Below, piece after piece: positions 1-5,166 of a stretch of DNA of 6,713 nucleotides. Within the stretch, counting starts at the first letter, position 1. Each line of letters starts with the position of its first letter. Location of the stretch: contig JAFSZW010000589.1 of assembly GCA_017458865.1 (NCBI GenBank), positions 1-6,713 on the forward strand, written 5' to 3'. The translations under genes and the position numbers were made by a program. A model generated the notes under the pieces. The model searched no databases. It saw only the letters and a program-made list of their open reading frames with translations, and had not been told where the DNA came from. The stretch is from Clostridia bacterium (GTDB lineage: Bacteria; Bacillota; Clostridia; Christensenellales; Aristaeellaceae).

Positions 1-30
1 AGACGCGTGGGATCTGTTGAAACCGGGCAT

Positions 31-49
31 TTGTGCCAATCTGTCACAA
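31..49. promoter_or_regulatory. Inverted repeat upstream of promoter (possible operator)
   Basis: The sequence shows TTGTG (31-35), nine bases, then CACAA (45-49), a perfect 5-bp inverted repeat ending 3 bp before the candidate -35 hexamer. The position would suit an activator or repressor site for the C26-HAD / permease operon. The arms resemble half-sites of CRP/FNR-type regulators, but the spacing is one base longer than the TGTGA-N6-TCACA consensus. The repeat is short enough to be chance, so it is listed only as a possible site. Confidence 0.25.
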
Positions 50-52
50 AAC

Positions 53-81
53 TTGTAATGCGTGGAAAAATCAGATATAAC
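53..81 (+). promoter_or_regulatory. Sigma-A-type promoter for the C26-HAD / permease operon
   Basis: The -35 box TTGTAA (53-58, 4 of 6 consensus bases) and the -10 box TATAAC (76-81, 5 of 6) are separated by exactly 17 bp. Transcription would start around 88, giving a leader of about 60 nt before the chosen start codon at 148. No other pairing of this quality was seen in the first 135 bases, and the region has no open frame of its own. Confidence 0.6.
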
Positions 82-130
82 ATACTGTGTATGTCCTGCT
101 GCCTGCAGGGGCGGCAATAACGATCTGATG

Positions 131-136
131 AAAGGA
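131..136 (+). promoter_or_regulatory. Ribosome binding site that decides the start of the C26-HAD gene
   Basis: AAAGGA at 131-136 is the only Shine-Dalgarno-like sequence here. It abuts or overlaps the ATG codons at 136 and 139, which are therefore unlikely starts. It lies 11 nt before the ATG at 148, a workable if slightly long spacing. Starting at 148 also gives the typical Sec signal beginning MKK. Confidence 0.5.
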
Positions 137-147
137 TGATGCAACCA

Positions 148-2109
148 ATGAAAAAGATTTGCGTCTTTGTGACCGTGATGATGGCAATCATGATGCTGTT
201 CACGGCGTTCACTTTCAGTTCTGCCGACAGTGCGGTGTCATCGGATAAACCGATGATCGGGATTGCCTGGCGTGCAGATACGGATTCTGAATTCTTCACC
301 AACGTGTGCCGCGCCGTAGAGGCGGCAGGCGGCGAATGGGTAATGCTGGATCAGGTGCGCTCATATGATCTTGCCTATGATGAAACAGGCAGCCTGACCA
401 GTGGCAAAACGGAAATCGGAATGCTGGATGAGACTGCTGCCAAGTATGTGAAATGCAACGGCTGGCAGGGATCCAATGCCATGGAGGCAGTGGAGGATGT
501 GAGCATCGTGCTGTTTACGGGCGGTGAGGACATCAGCCCCACCCTGTATTATACCCCTGAACAATGGCACGGGATCGAAGCTGAAATCGACTACAATGCG
601 GAGCGGGACGTCTCCGACTATCTGACCATGGCTTACTGCCTTGACAACGACATTCCTCTGATGGGTTTCTGCCGCGGCGCACAGATGCTGGGCGTCATCT
701 CCGGCGGGGAAGTCATTCAGGATATCCCGTCATTTTTTGAGGCACAGTCCATCGAATACGACTATACGCACCGCAACCAGAAGGCCACGCCCGAATCCTA
801 CCGGGATTATGCATCCCATGATGTTGAGGTGGCGAGGGGCACGAGACTCTATGATATCGTGGGCACGGATACGCTTACAGGCTGCGCGTCCTGGCATCAT
901 CAGGCACTGATGAATGTGGACAATACGCGCCTCGTTGTGAGCGGCTGCACCGAAACGAACGGTATTCAGATGATTGAAGCGGTCGAAAGGACCGACAAGA
1001 CTTTTGCCCTCGGCCTGCAGTTCCATCCTGAGGCTGCACTGGTGAAAAACCTGGACGGCGCGGCAAACAAAGATGACTATATGACCGGCGAAACAGCCCT
1101 GTCCATATTCCGGTACATTGTTGATGAGGCCTGGCAGACGCTGCCGTCCTGGAGCGAGGGAGCAAAGCCCAAAACCGAACTCATGAACTATATGGCCGCC
1201 ATCACGAATGAGGAAAGCGATAGCTACATTCCCGTGGAGAATCGCATTGCCGTGTTTGATCTTGACGGCACGCTCATGTGCGAAACCTATCCCAGATGCT
1301 TTGAGTACATGGTATTCGTGGATTTCGCCATGAATAACCCGGATTACACGCCCACGGAGGACGTACTTGCCGTAGCGCAGGAGATCGTGGACACCAAATG
1401 GCAGGAAAAGCCCTCGGGCATCAGCACCCGTCAGGCTGCCGCTGCCGCTGTTGCCTATGCGGGCATGACTCCTGCGGAACTTGGCGCGTATGTGAAGGGC
1501 TTTATGTCATCTGAGGCGGAGGGCTTCACCGGCCTGACGCGGGGCGAGGCGTTCTACAAACCCATGGTTGAGGTGGTAGACTATCTCAGGGAGAATGATT
1601 TCACCATTTACATCGTGACGGCCACGGAGCGCAATATTGTCCGCGCGATCGTTGGGGATACGCTGGGCATCGCGCCGGCGAATGTTATCGGCACGGAATA
1701 CGGCTATACGGCGACTGGCCAGGGCGATACGGCGGATGGCGATTACACCTTTAAGTCCACGGACAAAGTCGTGTTCGACGGCAATTATTACGGCGAGAAT
1801 GCCAAGATGTCCAAGGTTGACGCCATTGTGCGGGAGATTGGTCAGCAGCCGGTGCTGGCTTTCGGCAACAGTTCCGGCGATGTGGCCATGTGTGAATACG
1901 TGGTTACGGACAATCCCTGCCCGGCACTTTCCTACATCGTTCTGGCGGATGATGAGGTTCGGGAATGGGGCAACACGGAGAGCGCCCAGGCGAAGATTGA
2001 GGGGTACAATGCACAGGGCATTGGAACCATCTCCATGCGGGACGATTTTGCCACCATTTACGGCGATCATGTAGAAAAGAATCCGGACGCGGCGACCGTG
2101 GCCCGGTAA
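148..2109 (+). CDS. Exported C26 gamma-glutamyl hydrolase-like / HAD phosphatase fusion
   Basis: This is a 653-residue protein if started at 148; an ATG at 136 would add four residues. Residues 1-30 form a Sec signal peptide: MKK, then a hydrophobic core, with likely cleavage after the SSA near residue 26. No lipobox is seen. Residues about 35-330 form a class I glutamine amidotransferase / peptidase C26 domain of the PuuD type: GGED at 125-128 followed by ISP, nucleophile Cys175 in GFCRGAQ, WHHQ at 249-252, and His293/Glu295 in QFHPE complete the Cys-His-Glu triad. Residues about 365-630 form a HAD phosphatase domain: motif I FDLDGT with Asp371 and Asp373, motif II Thr491 in IVTAT, a motif III Lys around 556, and motif IV GNSSGD at 573-578. 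Both active sites look intact, so two hydrolytic activities outside the cytoplasm are inferred: cleavage of a gamma-glutamyl amide and of a phosphomonoester. PuuD-type enzymes are usually single-domain proteins of about 250 residues in the cytoplasm, so export and fusion are unusual. The substrate is unknown. The gene lies 58 nt upstream of the permease gene and is probably co-transcribed with it. Confidence 0.88.
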   Translation: MKKICVFVTVMMAIMMLFTAFTFSSADSAVSSDKPMIGIAWRADTDSEFFTNVCRAVEAAGGEWVMLDQVRSYDLAYDETGSLTSGKTEIGMLDETAAKYVKCNGWQGSNAMEAVEDVSIVLFTGGEDISPTLYYTPEQWHGIEAEIDYNAERDVSDYLTMAYCLDNDIPLMGFCRGAQMLGVISGGEVIQDIPSFFEAQSIEYDYTHRNQKATPESYRDYASHDVEVARGTRLYDIVGTDTLTGCASWHHQALMNVDNTRLVVSGCTETNGIQMIEAVERTDKTFALGLQFHPEAALVKNLDGAANKDDYMTGETALSIFRYIVDEAWQTLPSWSEGAKPKTELMNYMAAITNEESDSYIPVENRIAVFDLDGTLMCETYPRCFEYMVFVDFAMNNPDYTPTEDVLAVAQEIVDTKWQEKPSGISTRQAAAAAVAYAGMTPAELGAYVKGFMSSEAEGFTGLTRGEAFYKPMVEVVDYLRENDFTIYIVTATERNIVRAIVGDTLGIAPANVIGTEYGYTATGQGDTADGDYTFKSTDKVVFDGNYYGENAKMSKVDAIVREIGQQPVLAFGNSSGDVAMCEYVVTDNPCPALSYIVLADDEVREWGNTESAQAKIEGYNAQGIGTISMRDDFATIYGDHVEKNPDAATVAR

Positions 2110-2167
2110 ACCCGTCTGCGGGGATCTGAATCCGGCGCAGGGCATATAGACAGGAGATTCTCAGTTC

Positions 2168-4060
2168 ATGTACGCAATACTGGCTTTTATTCCTATCATG
2201 CTGGCGATTGTTCTGATGGTCGCGGTGAACGTACCGGCAAGGCGGGCAATGCCATGGGCATGGCTGCTGTGCTGTGCGGTCGCATTCGTCTTCTGGCGGA
2301 TGAATCCCGGCAGTCTGGTCAGGCAAACCGCTGTCGGTTTCCTTGAGAGCCTGACCGTGCTGCTGATCATCTTTGGCGCTGTGCTGATCATGAACACCCT
2401 GTCTGAATCCGGTGCGATGGATTCGATCAAGGGCATGTTCTGTGGGATAACGACAGATGCCAGAGTTCAGGCGGTCATCATCGGGTTCCTCTTTGGTTCC
2501 TTCATTGAGGGTGCAGCAGGATTCGGAACCCCCGCGGCACTTGCGGGCCCGCTGATGGTCTCAGTCGGCTTTGATCCGCTGGCTGCCACGGCCATCGCGC
2601 TCATTTATGATTCCGTTCCTGTGCCCTTCGGTGCCGTCGGCACACCGACCAATACAGCCATTGCTGTCGTCTCAGATGCAGTTGTGCAGTCCGGCGGTTC
2701 GCGCGATGTCTTTGCCGGTGAGGTGACATACTCAACCGCACTGCTCATGGCCATTGGCACACTGCTTGTCATGCTGAGCGTCGTCGTGGTCCAGGTCTTT
2801 GTCTTTGCTGAGTCACCGGAAAAGAGAAAGCTGAAATACGTGATCGGGATGCTGCCATTCCTGCTCTATGTGACGGTACTTTTCAACGGCATCTATCTTC
2901 TGATTGCCAGGTTCCTGGGGGCTGAGCTGGTCTCCCTGGGCGCATCCGCCATCTCCATGGTCGTCGTCATTGCAACCACCAGGCGCGGATTCCTGATCCC
3001 GAAAGACAAATGGGAATTCGCCCGGCAGACATTCCGGCAGGACCAGGACCGGGCGGCACTGTTTCGGCCCAGGCTGATGGTAAAGCTCCAGGAGGCGCTT
3101 GAAAAGCGGTTTGAGAAGGAATATGACCATCTGGACCGGGAGATTGACGACCTGAACCGGCAGAAAAAGGCTCAGATAGCGGAAATCCTCAAAGATGAGG
3201 CTGTTCAGATGCTGTACCTCGATCAGGAACTGAATGATTACTGGAAGCGGCAGGGGCTCATCCGGCGGCTGAAACGGAAGGACTTTCTGCTGGGCGTGCC
3301 GCTCCTGCGGGCCTGGGCTCCCTATATCATTATCGGCGCTGTGCTCGCCGTGACGCGGGTACTGTCCACACTGCAGCCGGACAGCTGGGCCGCAGCGATG
3401 AAAAACATAAAGCTGGTGATTCCCGGCGCGAACGGGGAAGTGCTCTGGAGCTTCGCGTTTCTGTGGAACCCCGGTATTACATTTATCCTTGTGGCCATCC
3501 TTTCCATTTTCATCCTTCGCATGAGAGGGGTATATGTCAGGAAGGCATGGGTCAGGAGTCTTGACCAGGTGCGGGGGGCGGCCATCCCGCTGATGTTTGG
3601 CGTGGCGATGGTCTATGTGTTCAGGAATTCTGCAAATCCCGACCTGTCCATTACCTATCTCATGACAGGAAAGACGGCGGGGCTCGGCTCCATGCTGACG
3701 ATGATGGCAGATGGCCTCGGATTTCTGTTCAGACGCATCTACCTGTGGGTTTCGCCCCTGGTCGGACTGGTTGGCGCCTTCATCTCAGGTTCAAACACGG
3801 TATCCAACACCCTGTTTGCCGGCCTGCAGTATGAGACGGCCATTCTGGTGGGGCTGCCCCAGGTCATCATCCTGGCGCTGCAGAACGCAGGCGGCGCCAT
3901 CGGCAATATGATATGCGTGAACAACGTGGTTTCTGCCTGTGCAACAACGGGCATGACGGGCAAGGAAGGGCGCATCATCCGGATTAACCTGCTGCCCTGT
4001 CTCTTGTTCTCCCTCCTGCTTTCAGCCAGCGCGTCACTGATTATTCGCATCCTCTGGTGA
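2168..4060 (+). CDS. lctP: L-lactate permease (LctP/LldP) family transporter with coiled-coil loop
   Basis: This 630-residue polytopic inner-membrane protein belongs to the LctP family (TC 2.A.14), which imports lactate, glycolate or related 2-hydroxymonocarboxylates with protons. Family hallmarks are the N-terminal PARRAMPWAWLL stretch, EGAAGFGTPAALAGP around residues 114-127, a following VPFGAVGTP, GSNTVSNTLF at 541-550 and QNAGGAIGNM at 572-581, ending with GKEGRIIRINLLP. About 12 or more hydrophobic segments are visible. Known members are usually about 530-560 residues. The extra length sits in a charged loop from about 272 to 377, where residues 303-360 have heptad-like spacing of Leu, Ile and Tyr and look like a coiled coil. 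AGGAG at 2152-2156 lies 11 nt before the ATG. The gene follows the exported C26-HAD enzyme with no terminator between, so it probably shares its promoter. Family membership is sure; lactate as the substrate is only the family default. The symbol is a family-level assignment. Confidence 0.92.
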   Translation: MYAILAFIPIMLAIVLMVAVNVPARRAMPWAWLLCCAVAFVFWRMNPGSLVRQTAVGFLESLTVLLIIFGAVLIMNTLSESGAMDSIKGMFCGITTDARVQAVIIGFLFGSFIEGAAGFGTPAALAGPLMVSVGFDPLAATAIALIYDSVPVPFGAVGTPTNTAIAVVSDAVVQSGGSRDVFAGEVTYSTALLMAIGTLLVMLSVVVVQVFVFAESPEKRKLKYVIGMLPFLLYVTVLFNGIYLLIARFLGAELVSLGASAISMVVVIATTRRGFLIPKDKWEFARQTFRQDQDRAALFRPRLMVKLQEALEKRFEKEYDHLDREIDDLNRQKKAQIAEILKDEAVQMLYLDQELNDYWKRQGLIRRLKRKDFLLGVPLLRAWAPYIIIGAVLAVTRVLSTLQPDSWAAAMKNIKLVIPGANGEVLWSFAFLWNPGITFILVAILSIFILRMRGVYVRKAWVRSLDQVRGAAIPLMFGVAMVYVFRNSANPDLSITYLMTGKTAGLGSMLTMMADGLGFLFRRIYLWVSPLVGLVGAFISGSNTVSNTLFAGLQYETAILVGLPQVIILALQNAGGAIGNMICVNNVVSACATTGMTGKEGRIIRINLLPCLLFSLLLSASASLIIRILW

Positions 4061-4070
4061 TGCGGATGGA

Positions 4071-4098
4071 ATTCCCGGGCAGCAAAATGCCCGGGAAT
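4071..4098 (+). terminator. Perfect hairpin after the permease gene, likely terminator or 3'-end stabiliser
   Basis: Left arm ATTCCCGGGCA (4071-4081), loop GCAAAA (4082-4087) and right arm TGCCCGGGAAT (4088-4098) form a perfect 11-bp stem, 10 nt after the permease stop codon. The bases after it (CTGTATATGA) contain few T residues, so it is not a textbook Rho-independent terminator. It may terminate weakly, protect the mRNA 3' end, or allow read-through into the acetyltransferase gene. Confidence 0.55.
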
Positions 4099-4196
4099 CT
4101 GTATATGACGAGACCCTTCGGGCGGGCACCCGGGGCAGGGATTCACTGCAGGCAGCGGGAAAACGGGACTGACAGAATCTGCGGGGGAGGAACAGG

Positions 4197-4655
4197 ATGA
4201 TCAATCGTGTAGATGACCCAAAGGAAAAAACGGCGATTGCCCGGGAAATCCTTGAGGCACTGACTGACTGGTTTGAGGTCGTGGAGAGCAGAGAAAAGTA
4301 CATTGCCGACAGTGCAGGGCAGATATTCCTGGCAGCAAGGGAAAATGATGCGTATACCGGGTTTCTGTGCCTCAAGGAAACAGGCCGGGATACCGTTGAG
4401 CTTGCGGTCATGGGCGTCCTTAAAGCCTACCACAGAAAAGGCACGGGACGGGCGCTTTTTGACCGGGCCAGAGCCATTGCCAAAGAGGCAGGTTACTCGT
4501 TCATGCAGGTGAAAACCGTAAAAATGGGCATGTACGAGGATTATGATGGAACGAACCGGTTTTATCTCAGCTGCGGGTTTAAGGAGTTTGAGGTTATCCC
4601 TGAGCTGTGGGGCGAGGAGAACCCGTGTCAGATTTACGTGATGTCCCTCGTATAA
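4197..4655 (+). CDS. GNAT family N-acetyltransferase
   Basis: This 152-residue cytoplasmic protein has the length of a single GNAT domain. The acetyl-CoA pyrophosphate-binding motif is visible as RKGTGR at 80-85, after the beta strand VELAVMGV and before the helix ALFDRARAIAKEAG. Tyr123 in FYLSCGF sits where many GNATs have the general-acid Tyr, and the C-terminal LWGEENPCQIYVMSL pattern is common in a group of uncharacterised Firmicutes GNATs. The acceptor substrate cannot be read from the sequence; a small amine, an antibiotic or a protein N-terminus are all possible. GGAGG at 4186-4190 lies 6 nt before the ATG, a strong ribosome binding site. The gene is 136 nt from the permease and separated from it by a hairpin. 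No convincing promoter was seen in that gap, so it may depend on read-through. Two terminator-like hairpins follow it. Confidence 0.88.
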   Translation: MINRVDDPKEKTAIAREILEALTDWFEVVESREKYIADSAGQIFLAARENDAYTGFLCLKETGRDTVELAVMGVLKAYHRKGTGRALFDRARAIAKEAGYSFMQVKTVKMGMYEDYDGTNRFYLSCGFKEFEVIPELWGEENPCQIYVMSLV

Positions 4656-4709
4656 AGCAGGCCAGGCCGTTCACCGGACCAGTGCAGTTGCCTGCTATCT
4701 TATTTGTTT
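4656..4709 (+). terminator. First terminator-like hairpin after the acetyltransferase gene
   Basis: AGCAGGC (4656-4662) pairs with GCCTGCT (4690-4696), starting on the base after the stop codon. An inner hairpin GGCCG / CGG-A-CC (4665-4680) fills part of the loop. The tail 4697-4709 is T-rich (ATCTTATTTGTTT), as expected of an intrinsic terminator, although the stem is interrupted. Confidence 0.5.
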
Positions 4710-4735
4710 CAGGGCAATGCGAGAATACAACCTCC

Positions 4736-4782
4736 GAGCAGGATCGTCGGAACCGTTCCGGGTGCCGGCGGCCTGCTCTTTT
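4736..4782 (+). terminator. Second terminator-like hairpin, followed by TTTT
   Basis: GAGCAGG (4736-4742) pairs perfectly with CCTGCTC (4772-4778), followed directly by TTTT (4779-4782). Within the loop CGGAA (4748-4752) and TTCCG (4756-4760) can form a small inner hairpin. It is the better of the two intrinsic terminator candidates behind the acetyltransferase gene. Its arms share the AGCAGG / CCTGCT core with those of the hairpin at 4656-4696. Confidence 0.55.
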
Positions 4783-4976
4783 GCCAGAAACGATATGGTT
4801 TTCGATGCTGGTTTTCAATCGCCTGAAACATCGCTCTTTCTTCGCCGGGGACTTTTATCAGGGGGCAGAATATGTTAAAATCCATGCATGGAACGGGACA
4901 TTTTCTTCCATGATAAACAGATCTGCCAGGATCTGGAAGCGGAGCTGTGTCTGTTCATGGCATGATGGAGTAACCC

Positions 4977-5005
4977 TGGTGATTCTGCCCTCATGATGGG
5001 ATAAT
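4977..5005 (+). promoter_or_regulatory. Candidate extended -10 promoter for the alpha-galactosidase gene
   Basis: GATAAT at 5000-5005 matches the -10 consensus at 5 of 6 positions and is preceded by TGG (4997-4999), giving an extended -10 TGn element. A weak -35 TGGTGA (4977-4982, 3 of 6) lies 17 bp upstream. Transcription would begin near 5012 and leave a leader of about 155 nt. This is the best sigma-A-like candidate in the 500-bp gap, but the -35 is poor. Confidence 0.4.
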
Positions 5006-5027
5006 GTTTCGAGCCAGTCTCTTCCTT

Positions 5028-5049
5028 AAAAAGTAAAAAAAAGTAAAAA
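5028..5049. repeat. A-tract direct repeat with 10-bp period
   Basis: AAGTAAAAA occurs at 5031 and again at 5041, within a run of A-tracts (5028-5032, 5035-5042, 5045-5049) broken only by GT. The exact repeat is spaced by 10 bp, about one helical turn, so the DNA may be bent. It lies between the candidate promoter and the alpha-galactosidase start. Confidence 0.55.
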
Positions 5050-5063
5050 GTGAAATTGTAACA

Positions 5064-5121
5064 TGCCTGGGCTCAGGCCAGAGGCATAGCGCCAGGTTGT
5101 CCTGACAGGGCAGAAACCCTG
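5064..5121 (+). other. Structured leader upstream of the alpha-galactosidase gene
   Basis: GCCTG (5065-5069) and CAGGC (5074-5078) form a hairpin with loop GGCT, and CAGGG (5106-5110) and CCCTG (5117-5121) form another with loop CAGAAA. Alternative pairings such as TGCCT (5064-5068) with AGGCA (5082-5086), or CCTGG (5066-5070) with CCAGG (5092-5096), are also possible. If transcription starts near 5012 these lie in the 5' untranslated region. No known riboswitch consensus is completed, and no function is claimed. Confidence 0.3.
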
Positions 5122-5156
5122 CGGGGGATGAAAAGGAACGACAAAGCTTGAATGCT

Positions 5157-5162
5157 GGAGGA
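5157..5162 (+). promoter_or_regulatory. Ribosome binding site that decides the alpha-galactosidase start
   Basis: GGAGGA at 5157-5162 lies 4 nt before the ATG at 5167, a strong but closely spaced Shine-Dalgarno. The upstream in-frame ATG at 5152 has only AAAAGGA about 14 nt away. The start at 5167 gives MSISFSETDRVFSLRT, like the usual GH36 N-terminus, and places the catalytic residues at family-typical numbers. Confidence 0.6.
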
Positions 5163-5166
5163 TTGG

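Larger units (their letters stand above)
4656..5166. other. Intergenic region between acetyltransferase and alpha-galactosidase genes
   Basis: These 511 bases hold no gene I can support. From left to right they contain two tandem terminator-like hairpins (to 4782), a featureless stretch (4783-4970), a candidate extended -10 promoter (4977-5005), a 10-bp-phased A-tract repeat (about 5028-5049), small hairpins at 5065-5078 and 5106-5121, and the ribosome binding site of the alpha-galactosidase gene. Open frames across it on either strand lack ribosome binding sites and resemble nothing I recognise. No divergent regulator gene, often found beside alpha-galactosidase genes, is present. Confidence 0.6.

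Noticed and set aside
1507..2145. 212-codon minus-strand open frame opposite the HAD domain
   Set aside because: The + strand carries an unmistakable HAD domain here. The antisense frame is a codon-bias shadow without homology that I recognise.
2110..2167. Possible terminator between the C26-HAD and permease genes (CCCG/CGGG near 2110-2122)
   Set aside because: The stem is only about four base pairs with no T-tract, so co-transcription is more likely.
4888..4965. Small open frame of 25 codons beginning MERDIFFHDKQ, possibly a remnant of a regulator
   Set aside because: No ribosome binding site at a usable distance, ends after 25 codons, and the sequence matches no family I recognise.
4607..4996. 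129-codon + strand open frame across the intergenic region
   Set aside because: It starts inside the acetyltransferase gene in another frame, has no ribosome binding site, crosses both terminator-like hairpins, and its translation is unlike any known protein.
5105..5146. Resemblance to the 5' half of a c-di-GMP-I (GEMM) riboswitch: AGGGCAGAAACC followed by GAAAAGG and CGACAAAGC
   Set aside because: The conserved strings are imperfect (GACAAAGC instead of GACGCAAAGC), and the second half with the tetraloop-receptor helix has no room, because the ribosome binding site and start codon follow at once. A covariance-model search would settle it.
5152..5166. ATG at 5152 as the alpha-galactosidase start, adding five residues
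   Set aside because: The Shine-Dalgarno at 5157-5162 lies inside that extension and serves the ATG at 5167, whose N-terminus looks like other GH36 proteins.
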